Origin: Candidatus Gastranaerophilales bacterium | GTDB taxonomy: Bacteria; Cyanobacteriota; Vampirovibrionia; Gastranaerophilales; Gastranaerophilaceae | NCBI GenBank assembly: GCA_016287985.1 | Contig: JAEEXX010000003.1 | Location: 1-55,163, forward strand | DNA length: 55,163 nt | Reading direction: 5' to 3' | Shown here: positions 39,847 through 48,857 of the stretch, one piece after another | How positions within the stretch are numbered: position 1 is the stretch's first letter | Layout: each line of letters starts with the position of its first letter | Program-made: the position numbers and the translations under genes | The notes under the pieces: generated by a model | What the model was told of the DNA's origin: nothing | The model's input: only the letters and a program-made list of their open reading frames with translations | The model's database searches: none

Positions 39847-40318
39847 CAAAATGTATATTTTGGTGTAAAATTCTTTTTATTCTTTTAATAATCAGATTTT
39901 TTAATTAATTTATATTTTGTACATTTCTTTCTCTTTAGTTGCGACGTAAAGAGAAAGAAATGTACCCAAAGAAAGAGAAAACACGCAATAGTTTTCTACA
40001 TCCTAACTTTCGTTCGGCTGTGTAATTTTTCGGCTTTGCCGAATCTTTCCGGCTCGCTATCGTTACTACGTAACACGCTCGCAAAAAACACATTCCCGAC
40101 CATAACGGAGTGAACAATCAATGTGAATGAGGCAGTGACAAGCGGGCATTGTTTGAGTGGGCTTTGCCCACGAGTTTGCCCGCTCTTTGCCGAATTCTAC
40201 CATTGATTAGTGAACGGAGTTTCGGTCGGTGGTTTCTTTACGGAACTTTCTTTGACATCAAAGAAAGTTCCAAACAAGTAAATTATATATATACACCAAA
40301 ATATACATTTTGGTGTAT
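39847..40318. repeat. ~470-bp non-coding nested palindromic element bounded by a 21-bp inverted repeat (CAAAATGTATATTTTGGTGTA / TACACCAAAATATACATTTTG)
   Basis: Multiple nested stems read directly: 19-bp perfect stem 39919-39937/39947-39965; GTGGGC-TTT-GCCCAC inside GCGGGCA...TGCCCGC inside AATCAATG...CATTGATT inside CCGACC...GGTCGG; ~14-bp hairpin near 40242-40272. Confidence 0.8.
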
Positions 40319-40324
40319 TAGCTC

Positions 40325-40353
40325 TTGACTTTATTGATAAAAATATATAGAAT
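40325..40353 (+). promoter_or_regulatory. Sigma70-type promoter candidate for the zinc-ribbon gene
   Basis: TTGACT - 17 nt - TAGAAT, ~57 bp upstream of the ATG at 40410. Confidence 0.55.
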
Positions 40354-40409
40354 AAGTGCATGGCTTAAGCATTTGAGCTAATGTTATTCAATTATTAGGA
40401 GAATCGGTA

Positions 40410-40691
40410 ATGTACGAAGATGAAACGCTTATTTGTGAAGACTGCGGTAAAGAATTTGTTTTTACTGTCGGTGAACAGGAATTTTATGCAGAAAAAGGGT
40501 TAGCAAATAAGCCAAAAAGATGCCCGGAATGCAGAAAGATTAAAAAACAACAACACAGAGGAAAGAGAAAAATGTTCAATGCTGTATGTGCAAAGTGCGG
40601 ATGCGAAACACAAGTACCTTTCAATCCTACTCAAGGACGTGATGTTCTTTGTAAAGAATGTTTTGAAGCAGCAAAAACAGCTTCTGTGTAA
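40410..40691 (+). CDS. Zinc-ribbon protein (two CxxC pairs per half)
   Basis: 93 aa; CEDCGKEFVFTVGEQEFYAEKGLANKPKRCPECR and CAKCGCETQVPF...CKEC. Confidence 0.85.
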   Translation: MYEDETLICEDCGKEFVFTVGEQEFYAEKGLANKPKRCPECRKIKKQQHRGKRKMFNAVCAKCGCETQVPFNPTQGRDVLCKECFEAAKTASV

Positions 40692-40710
40692 TAGTTTTTA
40701 ATAATTTTTT

Positions 40711-40749
40711 GTGAGGGAATGTATTTTTAATACGTTCCCTCATTTTTTG
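40711..40749 (+). terminator. Rho-independent terminator after the zinc-ribbon gene
   Basis: GTGAGGGAATGTATtttttAATACGTTCCCTCA stem followed by TTTTTTG. Confidence 0.8.
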
Positions 40750-40846
40750 TTTTTGTATTAAGTTTTGTAACAAAATACATGCTCCTTGGAATTTTTATTA
40801 TTTTATATACTTTATATATATAAGATGATAATTAAGAGGTAAGAAC

Positions 40847-43057
40847 ATGACACCACCTATTTGGGGCAATTATGATAATTCAAAATTTCAATTTGATTTT
40901 CAGTCATCAGTGAGTGACACGAGCTACATGCCAATTAGTAATAATTTTTTAGGTTCCCTATTTTTAGTACAACCAAATAGCGGAAGCTTTTTGGGTAATT
41001 GGAATATAAATATACCGAGTTCGCTCAATTTTATGAATTTCTTTAATTTGTACCAAAAATTTGGGTCAAATAGCGGCTTTGGCAATATCGGAGGTTTTCT
41101 GAACGGCATGTTGAGCGGAAGCGGCGGTGTAAACTATTCATTTGGCACAGGTTTAAATCCGTCATTTACCCTTAATAGCGGGTCAAAAGCTGCGTCTGCT
41201 GAAAGCAAAGACAATGCTACACCACAGGAAAATAAACTTCATAACAACTTAAAGTCAATACTTGACAGCTATGCTGAATGGTATGAGAATAAATATGGCG
41301 ATAATGACATTAAAGATGAAATCGCAGAGATTGAAAAATCCGATACAACCGCTGAAAAAACTCAAAAATTAAGAGAACTCTATAATACTTATAAATCAGA
41401 CATTACAGATTTCCTTACAAAGAACTTAGAAGATGAAAAAGTCCCATTAAACAACGAAATGACTATTAAACTGGCTCTGCAAGACCTCGGTATCGAAGAA
41501 ACAGATGACTGTAAAACTTTTGCTGAAAATTTAATAGACGATATTGAAAATGTGAGTGCAGAAAGTGAGATAAACCTTACGAAGGCATTAAACGGAAATA
41601 CGTTGATAAACGTAATCAGCTGTTATAATACTACCCAAAAGAACTTTATAGGCGAACTGTGCGAAAAAGATCTCAGCAAACCCGTTGTAAAAACTCTTCT
41701 AGAAGAACTGATTAAGCAATTGGTATCAGAAGCAAAAGCACAATGTAAAAATCTGAAAACGGATAATAAATTCTATGAAACTCTTGAAGGAATGCAAATA
41801 AATGCGAATACTAATACAGAGACGTTGCAAAATGAGTTTAATAAAGTTTATGCATATACCAGAATGCTTGCCTCAAGAGCTGCAGATTCAATGTTTACAA
41901 GGTATTACGGTATAGAAACTACTATGTTCTCCGATAAAGCGAAAGCTGATTTGAAGAAAGAGAACAGCAGAAATGAAGATAATGTTGAAGCTGCCGAAGA
42001 ATTGGAGCTTAAGCCGAATGCGTACATAGGTAAGCCGCCGGCAGTTACAGCTGCGAAGAAAGTTAAAGAAAAAGAAGCCGAAGGCAAGGCAAAAGAAACT
42101 CTGGAAGAAATGGCACAAGGTAACCTTCTGATAAAAGGAACAGAAAAAATAAAAATCGGCGAATCTGATTATGATACATACACAGAAGCATTCGGAAGTG
42201 AAAAGAAAACATATATAGCCGTTGGAGGTGAAATCCACACCGTTACAAAAGAAAACAACACCTGGACTGATACCGGCAAAGTGGAAAATTGGCAGGAAAA
42301 TATTAATAAAAAACTTATAAATGCACAAATTGAAACAGACAAAAAAGCTGAAGAAAACAAAACAAAAGAAGAAAATGCTGGTATACAACAGAGCGAATTC
42401 AACTTGGTAAAAACTAAAACAGGCAAAGACACAGAAAAATACGGTAAAATAACTATTAATGACAAAGAATACAATGTATTTAAGTCAGGCAATGATTTTT
42501 ATATTGTCAAGAAAAAAGTGATTAACGAAGTATACAAATTACCATCTAATAAAATAGAAGAAATTGAAGGTAAAAAAGAAATTCGGTTAAAATCAAATAG
42601 CGAAATTACAGAAACTGAACTCATAAAATATAAGAGCATAGACAAAGACCTCGCAACAAAAGCAAATAAAATGCTTACGCAACCTTGGGGGTGGAAACAA
42701 GAGCAAAATTATAACGATTTTAAAGATATAGTTGAAACTCAAATAAATTCGGAAAATGTTTTAGATTTTATTAATGCATACAATGAATATAAAGGCAAAA
42801 ATAACTATGTATTATTTTCACAATTGTTTATACGGTGTCCCCTAGACAAAAACAATTCTTATCTTGTATTCAGCAAATTATTAAGCTATCTTATGGAATT
42901 TATTTCAAATCTCGATCAAGATATAGAGAATTGCGGTAAAAAAGCAAAGGTACGTAATTGCTATAATAAATTAGTAGAAAATACAAAGGAATATACTCTG
43001 GATACGCCGAACAATATTCAAGCTATTATAGATGAATTGAATGAAATTCTAAAATAA
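40847..43057 (+). CDS. Large hypothetical protein: N/G/S-rich N-terminus, helical middle, two short similar beta-rich segments
   Basis: 736-aa uninterrupted ORF with RBS (aagaggtaag) and own upstream region; no recognised family. Confidence 0.7.
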   Translation: MTPPIWGNYDNSKFQFDFQSSVSDTSYMPISNNFLGSLFLVQPNSGSFLGNWNINIPSSLNFMNFFNLYQKFGSNSGFGNIGGFLNGMLSGSGGVNYSFGTGLNPSFTLNSGSKAASAESKDNATPQENKLHNNLKSILDSYAEWYENKYGDNDIKDEIAEIEKSDTTAEKTQKLRELYNTYKSDITDFLTKNLEDEKVPLNNEMTIKLALQDLGIEETDDCKTFAENLIDDIENVSAESEINLTKALNGNTLINVISCYNTTQKNFIGELCEKDLSKPVVKTLLEELIKQLVSEAKAQCKNLKTDNKFYETLEGMQINANTNTETLQNEFNKVYAYTRMLASRAADSMFTRYYGIETTMFSDKAKADLKKENSRNEDNVEAAEELELKPNAYIGKPPAVTAAKKVKEKEAEGKAKETLEEMAQGNLLIKGTEKIKIGESDYDTYTEAFGSEKKTYIAVGGEIHTVTKENNTWTDTGKVENWQENINKKLINAQIETDKKAEENKTKEENAGIQQSEFNLVKTKTGKDTEKYGKITINDKEYNVFKSGNDFYIVKKKVINEVYKLPSNKIEEIEGKKEIRLKSNSEITETELIKYKSIDKDLATKANKMLTQPWGWKQEQNYNDFKDIVETQINSENVLDFINAYNEYKGKNNYVLFSQLFIRCPLDKNNSYLVFSKLLSYLMEFISNLDQDIENCGKKAKVRNCYNKLVENTKEYTLDTPNNIQAIIDELNEILK

Positions 43058-43065
43058 GAAAAGAA

Positions 43066-43851
43066 TTAGTAATCCATCTTATAGTTATTTTCAATCAGCC
43101 TTGCCGTACAGCCAAGACCGTTGTAGTTCCCATTGTTACAGCTGTAAATAGTGCTTGAAGTAGTTTGCCAAACATTAGTATCATTTTGTGAAAAAATTCG
43201 GCTGGCTTCAAGAGAACCATATGGATATAAGTGTCCATCCGTGCTCATATGAAATGCAAATATATCTCTGCCAAACCTGTTAGGACTTCCGCCGCCATTC
43301 ACATCGATATAGATTGTTGCATACGGAGGAGGTGATTGTAACCTTACAACCGGAGAAAATATAATAGTTGCGCCGCCGGGTGTCAGGAGCGCGAATTTAA
43401 CATCAACAGATGAAGTAGCGTCATTTCCGTTAATATCATATATATGCACTGCCTGCACAATCGGATCCGGATCAGGATCTGGACCTGCTGCTATTGCAGC
43501 TGGCATTAAAGGATTATTAAGGTACGAGAGTGTATAACCCACATTTAACAAGGACTCTCCTATTCGACTTATTTTTGTGTACTGTTCGAGAGCACTTTGG
43601 ATAGCGGAGATATCCGTACTTGTGTCTCTGTATGCTACACCAAATTCTGTTTCAAATATGTTTTCCTCATCTTCTCTCAGAAGCATATGTCCGAAGATAT
43701 TTTCATAATCCGAAACTATGGAAGAAAGCTTGGACGCATTAGCCTGATCATACGTATTCCCTACAAATTGCGGTATAACAAGTGCAGAAATAACTCCTAT
43801 AATGCCCAATGTTATAAGAACTTCCGCCAAAGTGAATCCTCGTTTTTTCAT
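43066..43851 (-). CDS. Type IV pilin/type II pseudopilin-like protein
   Basis: Class III signal MKKRGFTLAEVLITLGIIGVISALVIP; Asp/Pro tract GPDPDPDP; C-terminal Cys pair. Confidence 0.85.
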   Translation of the reverse strand: MKKRGFTLAEVLITLGIIGVISALVIPQFVGNTYDQANASKLSSIVSDYENIFGHMLLREDEENIFETEFGVAYRDTSTDISAIQSALEQYTKISRIGESLLNVGYTLSYLNNPLMPAAIAAGPDPDPDPIVQAVHIYDINGNDATSSVDVKFALLTPGGATIIFSPVVRLQSPPPYATIYIDVNGGGSPNRFGRDIFAFHMSTDGHLYPYGSLEASRIFSQNDTNVWQTTSSTIYSCNNGNYNGLGCTARLIENNYKMDY

Positions 43852-43925
43852 ACTTTTTTCCCCTCTTCTCTATAATGCGATTATATCATATTAAAATATC
43901 ATCAGCAAGTAGATAGAATTATTTG

Positions 43926-44027
43926 TGAATTGTGAGTCGTGATACACATCAACCCTCCCTCACAAGGGAGGGCTTTGAGAAATCAGGCTCTTTCCACTGT
44001 TATTGTTCAATCACGACTTACGATTCA
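43926..44027. repeat. ~102-bp element with 18-bp imperfect terminal inverted repeats and central CCCTCCCT-caca-AGGGAGGG hairpin
   Basis: TGAATTGTGAGTCGTGAT (43926-43943) vs reverse complement of 44010-44027 TGAATCGTAAGTCGTGAT, 16/18 match. Confidence 0.8.
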
Positions 44028-44590
44028 TTTTTAAGAACATGTTTTTTCGCACAATCAAACATGGAATTAATCAAAGATGAGTTTGAATATATATTCATGC
44101 CTGCGGATTCCAAAACCTGCTTTAAACGAGATTCCCATAATTTATAAATTTCTTCGTTAGGCATATTAAGAGTTCTTCCTATTAAAGTTAACTCCTTATA
44201 ATCTATTGGTAAAGGAAGTGCCCCTCTTAGAATATCAACCACATCTAATCGTTTTTTACGGGGAAATGATTTTAAGAAATTAACCACAGAAAGCTTATTT
44301 TCCTTAAGGTAATCCTTTATAGTTTCGACAGATTCATCTATCAAAATAGGTTCTTGCGGTATCCTGTATTCGCCGAATTCATCAGGCTTAAGCTCCATAA
44401 CGGTAGCAATACGCTCTATTGTTGTTCCTCGGGTAGAAAACGGTACAGTTTCGTCAATAAGATTATATACATAGGAAAGCGTCACGCCTATCATTTCAGC
44501 GAAATCACGTTTATGCAGAGAGGTCTTTTGTAAAAATTTTGCAACCTTTTCAGAGCTTTTTTCGGGTATTATTTGTTTCATAATTTTCAC
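44018..44590 (-). CDS. XRE-type helix-turn-helix regulator
   Basis: 190 aa; LHKRDFAEMIGVTLSYVYNLIDETVPFSTRGTTIERIATVMEL. Confidence 0.75.
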   Translation of the reverse strand: MKIMKQIIPEKSSEKVAKFLQKTSLHKRDFAEMIGVTLSYVYNLIDETVPFSTRGTTIERIATVMELKPDEFGEYRIPQEPILIDESVETIKDYLKENKLSVVNFLKSFPRKKRLDVVDILRGALPLPIDYKELTLIGRTLNMPNEEIYKLWESRLKQVLESAGMNIYSNSSLINSMFDCAKKHVLKNES

Positions 44591-44782
44591 CTCATTATAA
44601 AATTTAGATATGTATAAGATAAATTATGTAAAGATTTTTTGTAACCCTAACTAAGATGTACAGTTGACCTGTTTTGATTTTCGATAAAATTATAAAAAAT
44701 ATATTAAGAGTAAATTTGTTGTTAATAGACAGTTTATAATCTTTCATGTTACAATCTACGAGTAAGCATAGGATGTTTTATA

Positions 44783-45733
44783 GTGGGATTGTCAAACATA
44801 CAAAAAGAGCAAATAAAAGACGCTGTAAAAGGGTTCTGCATCAGGGACAATGTAAATAATCCCAAGGTTAGCATTGTTGTTCCTGCATATAATACAGAAA
44901 AATATATAACTAAGTGTTTAAAATCACTCATAAGCCAAACCCTAAAAGAAATTGAAATTGTTGTTGTCAATGATGGTTCTACTGATGGTACACAAGAAAT
45001 AGTGTCTTTTATTGCAAGCCTTGATTCCAGAATTAAACTCATTTACCAGACTCATGCAATGCAAGGTGCAGCAAGAAACAGAGGAATGCAAGCCTCTGCT
45101 GGTGAGTATGTCGGCTTTGTTGATTCTGACGACTGGGTTGATGAAGATTATTATGAAAAGCTCTATAATGCGGCTATAAAATATGATTCGGATATAGCAT
45201 TAGCAGCAAATATAAGAATAGGAAACGGTAAAACAAAAAAAAGGCTTAATATTCAAGAAGAGAAGTTTGTTCAGTCCTTACAGGATAAGTGTGATATATC
45301 TAATCAGGCAAAAAATCCATGCCCAACTAACAAAATTTATAGAAAAACTTTGCTTACGAACAATAATATAGTCTGGCCGGAAGGCGTGTATTGTGAAGAC
45401 AAGCTTTTTACCATTCAAGCCGTATACTATGCAAACGGTATAGTAGCTGTTCCGGATATATATTACTATTACTATAGAAATCCTTCATCAACGGTTAAAA
45501 AAAGAATTAAAACAGAAGTCAAAAAACGCGAAATTGACAAAAATAATGCTAAAAAAGCTGTTTTAGATTTCTTAAAACAAAAAAATGTTTCACTTAAAAA
45601 TCAAGATTTTTCAGCAATAAAAAAAGAAATTAAACTTGGGAAAATATCTGTATTTAAAATAAAAGAATCTTTAGACAATATGAAATATTACTTATTTGGA
45701 ATACGTGTTTTTGTTAAAGCCGGAGGGAAATAA
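44783..45733 (+). CDS. Family 2 glycosyltransferase
   Basis: VSIVVPAYNTEKYITKCLKSLISQTLKEIEIVVVNDGSTDGT; GFVDSDDWVDEDYYEKL. Confidence 0.94.
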   Translation: MGLSNIQKEQIKDAVKGFCIRDNVNNPKVSIVVPAYNTEKYITKCLKSLISQTLKEIEIVVVNDGSTDGTQEIVSFIASLDSRIKLIYQTHAMQGAARNRGMQASAGEYVGFVDSDDWVDEDYYEKLYNAAIKYDSDIALAANIRIGNGKTKKRLNIQEEKFVQSLQDKCDISNQAKNPCPTNKIYRKTLLTNNNIVWPEGVYCEDKLFTIQAVYYANGIVAVPDIYYYYYRNPSSTVKKRIKTEVKKREIDKNNAKKAVLDFLKQKNVSLKNQDFSAIKKEIKLGKISVFKIKESLDNMKYYLFGIRVFVKAGGK

Positions 45734-46683
45734 TGAAAATTCTCGTTACTGGTGGTGCAGGTTTTATTGGCTCGTGTTTTATTAAACACCTATTACAAAC
45801 AAAGCCGGAGTACTGTATTACAAATATTGATGCGCTTTCATATTGCGGGAATAGGCTAAATTTAACTGAAGTTGAAAACAACCCGAATTATAAATTTGTT
45901 CATGGCAATATCTGCGACTCAAATCTTGTCAAAGACCTCGTAAATGAAACTGATTATATAGTTAATTTTGCTGCCGAATCCCATGTAGACAATTCCATAT
46001 ACCACCCTGAACGCTTTGTTGAAACGAATATTCAAGGTACTTTGAACCTTTTACAGGCAGCTAAAAACAGTAATATTAAAAAATTCATTCAGATATCAGC
46101 AGATGAAGTATATGGTTCAATAGAAAAAGGGTTTGCCGATGAAAACTCTCCTCTTCTACCGAACAGCCCTTATTCTGCATCAAAAGCGAGTGCCGACATG
46201 CTTGTAAGAGCATATTCAAAAACATACGGACTTCCTGCCTGTATAACCAGATGTTCTAATAATTTTGGGCCTAACCAATACCCAGAAAAATTAATACCGT
46301 TTTTTATATACAAACTTCTCAAAAAAGAAAAAGTAACTTTGTACGGAACCGGCTTAAATATAAGAGATTGGCTTTATGTAAGAGATCACTGTCTCGCTAT
46401 AGATTTAGTTTTAGAAAAGGGAAAGATTGGTGAGATTTATAATATTTCAGGACATAATCAGAGAACCAATCTTGAAATAACTCGCTATATCCTGAAAAAA
46501 ATGAATTTGGATGAATCTTATATTGAATATGTTGAAGACAGACCCGGACATGATTTCAGATATTCTGTTTCCGACAGCAAAATCAGAAATGAACTTGGTT
46601 GGAAACCGTTATATGAATTTGAAAGCGCAATTGACTCTACCATAGAATGGTATTTAAATCACCCTGATTGGTTAAAGATTTAA
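45733..46683 (+). CDS. rfbB: dTDP-glucose 4,6-dehydratase-type NAD-dependent epimerase/dehydratase
   Basis: 316 aa; ILVTGGAGFIGSCF; AAESHVDNSI; SADEVYGS; YSASKASADMLVRAY; RCSNNFGPNQYPEKLIP. Confidence 0.92.
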   Translation: MKILVTGGAGFIGSCFIKHLLQTKPEYCITNIDALSYCGNRLNLTEVENNPNYKFVHGNICDSNLVKDLVNETDYIVNFAAESHVDNSIYHPERFVETNIQGTLNLLQAAKNSNIKKFIQISADEVYGSIEKGFADENSPLLPNSPYSASKASADMLVRAYSKTYGLPACITRCSNNFGPNQYPEKLIPFFIYKLLKKEKVTLYGTGLNIRDWLYVRDHCLAIDLVLEKGKIGEIYNISGHNQRTNLEITRYILKKMNLDESYIEYVEDRPGHDFRYSVSDSKIRNELGWKPLYEFESAIDSTIEWYLNHPDWLKI

Positions 46684-47201
46684 TTATTTTCTGTATGTAC
46701 CCAATCGTACAAATTTTTTATGTCAGAATATATGCCTTCTAAAATGTGATATGTATCCAAATTTAACTTTATCGGTGTACCATAAAATTCACCATTTTTG
46801 TATATTTTTGCAAAATTTTTGCCGGTATTTGCACAGTGAGGGATTTTAACCTTTTCGTTCTTGTAATAATATGCCAAACCGTGGACCCTGCATATTATCG
46901 GTCTATGTTTGTATACCGAGCATTCTTTATTAATTAAAAACGGACATGCTCCCCCTCTTTGCATTACGGAAATATTTTTTTGAACAGTTCTTTTAGTGTC
47001 CAAATCAAGTTCTGCATATCCATGCATTAGGTATTGAAGTTCAATGTCAGACAAAGGATAGTCCCCTTTCTCACAACACTCCGAACAGCCTTTTCTACAG
47101 CAAATATTATCGCCGAATTGTTCAAAATAACTATTTAATCTCAAATCAAATTCTTTTAAAAACTCTTCGTAGTTTACTTTTGTCCCCATATACGTTTCCA
47201 A
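46680..47201 (-). CDS. YkgJ-family cysteine cluster protein
   Basis: 173 aa; CCRKGCSECCEKGDYPLSDIEL...CPFLINKECSVYKHRPIICRVHGLAYYY. Confidence 0.88.
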   Translation of the reverse strand: METYMGTKVNYEEFLKEFDLRLNSYFEQFGDNICCRKGCSECCEKGDYPLSDIELQYLMHGYAELDLDTKRTVQKNISVMQRGGACPFLINKECSVYKHRPIICRVHGLAYYYKNEKVKIPHCANTGKNFAKIYKNGEFYGTPIKLNLDTYHILEGIYSDIKNLYDWVHTENN

Positions 47202-47797
47202 AAGCTTCTTGAAGGGTGGCTTTCCAATTGTTCTATTCTCTGAGAAAGCTCGTTATTATGTTTTAAAAGCTCTTCTATTTGTTTAGCCATTATCTCATTA
47301 TCACGTTTATATCCGCCGGCTTCTATTAAACTCTTCGCCATATCAGAATTTGTAATATCATCACTAATTTTTTTGGCAACTGCTTCGGCAAGCATTTGCA
47401 ACGTTTTTGAAGTAACATCAAGAGTAAATGTTTTGTCTTGCTGTGGGGTCAAATCTGTTACAACATTTTCCTCTGCTGTCTCCTCAGATTCTTTTATTCC
47501 TACTTCCTCGAGATAATCTTTTACCATAATAGGCTGCACAGAGTCGGCTGATTTTTCAACTTTTGCTTCCATTTTGTTTAATTTTGCGATAATCTGATCA
47601 TCACTATAACCTTGAGATTTAAGTGCAATGCCTTTTTTTATCTTATCTAAAGATAAGTCGTCATAAAATTCTAAACCGGCTTCATCCTCATAAATCGAAT
47701 CTATTTTCCAATCGTTTAAAAATAAGTCAAGAGAATGTTTATCCACATAATAGTTTTCAGCATTTAAGTTATGTAAAATAGATTCTCTGTTATACAT
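47174..47797 (-). CDS. MerR-like HTH/coiled-coil protein, unknown function
   Basis: 207 aa; LEFYDDLSLDKIKKGIALKSQGYSDDQIIAKL; C-terminal coiled coil. Confidence 0.55.
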   Translation of the reverse strand: MYNRESILHNLNAENYYVDKHSLDLFLNDWKIDSIYEDEAGLEFYDDLSLDKIKKGIALKSQGYSDDQIIAKLNKMEAKVEKSADSVQPIMVKDYLEEVGIKESEETAEENVVTDLTPQQDKTFTLDVTSKTLQMLAEAVAKKISDDITNSDMAKSLIEAGGYKRDNEIMAKQIEELLKHNNELSQRIEQLESHPSRSFWKRIWGQK

Positions 47798-47818
47798 CTT
47801 TAACTCCTTCGCACTGTT

Positions 47819-48265
47819 TTATCTTCTTGAATTCCTTGCAATATCCCGTTCTTGAGTTTTCTTTGCGATAGCTTCTCGTTTGTCGTAAAGTTTTTTACCT
47901 TTAGCCAAACCTATCTCTATTTTAGCAAAACCATGAGATAAATACAATTCTAAAGGAACAATTGTGTAGTTTTCTTTCTTAATTTTGCCAAGCATCTTAA
48001 CTATTTCTTGTTTTTTTAGCAAAAGTTTCCTTACTCTTTCCGGTTCATGATTGAAACGATTACCGTGTTCATAAGGTGATATATGCATATTATAGAGAAA
48101 AACTTCTCCGTCCTCAATTTTTGCAAAACTGTCTTTTAAATTAAAAGTACCTTTACGAATTGATTTAATTTCAGTTCCTGTTAGAACTATTCCTGCATCG
48201 TACTTTTCAAATATCAGATAGTCATGAAACGCTTTACGATTTGTTGAAATTACCTTTTTATCCAT
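47819..48265 (-). CDS. smpB: SsrA-binding protein SmpB
   Basis: 148 aa; [71 protein letters not shown]. Confidence 0.96.
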   Translation of the reverse strand: MDKKVISTNRKAFHDYLIFEKYDAGIVLTGTEIKSIRKGTFNLKDSFAKIEDGEVFLYNMHISPYEHGNRFNHEPERVRKLLLKKQEIVKMLGKIKKENYTIVPLELYLSHGFAKIEIGLAKGKKLYDKREAIAKKTQERDIARNSRR

Positions 48266-48305
48266 AAATGTATTATAAGCGAAATATTGCGTTTTTCAAT
48301 CAAAA

Positions 48306-48332
48306 AAGGCGAACTTTTTCAAAATTCGCCTT
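48306..48332 (-). terminator. Rho-independent terminator downstream of rpsT
   Basis: AAGGCGAA...TTCGCCTT stem; on the minus strand followed by TTTTTT. Confidence 0.75.
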
Positions 48333-48353
48333 CTTTCAAATTAAAATCAAAAG

Positions 48354-48620
48354 TTATTTTTCTAACTTTTTAACAGCCAAAACAAGTCTTGATTTCTTTC
48401 TTGCAGCTGTATTTTTATGCAAAATACCTTTTGAAACTGCTTTGTCACACAATTTATAAACATTTGAAATTGCTGCATTCAGAGCATCTTTATCAGACTC
48501 AGTTGCCAAAGCTAATGCTTTCTTAATAGCTGTCTTAATAGATGTTTTAAATGCTACATTTCTTTGTCTGTTTGCTTCTGCAATAAGAACTCTTTTTTTT
48601 GCTGACTTAATATTTGCCAT
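48354..48620 (-). CDS. rpsT: 30S ribosomal protein S20
   Basis: MANIKSAKKRVLIAEANRQRNVAFKTSIKTAIKKAL; KGILHKNTAARKKSRL. Confidence 0.95.
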   Translation of the reverse strand: MANIKSAKKRVLIAEANRQRNVAFKTSIKTAIKKALALATESDKDALNAAISNVYKLCDKAVSKGILHKNTAARKKSRLVLAVKKLEK

Positions 48621-48857
48621 TTTATATTTCCTTTCATTGAGGCTTTTCAAAAGATTAATGACGTCTTTTAATCTGCCAATCACATGAGGATAGTGAGTGA
48701 CTACATTCTATAATCAAAACAAAACAAAGTAAAGGGGTAAACAAAAATATTCATCGAAAAACAGCTACTTTATGTCTCATGTTTACATTTCTTTACATAA
48801 TAAGCAATTTTCGTCTGTAAAATGTTTTTAATATATAGAAGGTAATATTGTGGACAG

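Noticed and set aside
39935-40117. 60-aa minus ORF (MFTPLWSGMCFLRACYVV...)
   Set aside because: Lies wholly within the palindromic element; better explained as a translated repeat than a gene.
39847-40318. Xer dif site, suggested by the 10-6-10 palindrome
   Set aside because: The conserved XerD-arm core (TTATGTTAA-like) is absent and the motif occurs at least three times here, so dif is not claimed.
44591-44782. tRNA or small RNA gene in the AT-rich gap upstream of the glycosyltransferase
   Set aside because: No T-loop/acceptor pairing or GC-rich stem pattern was visible; ordinary promoter region is the simpler reading.
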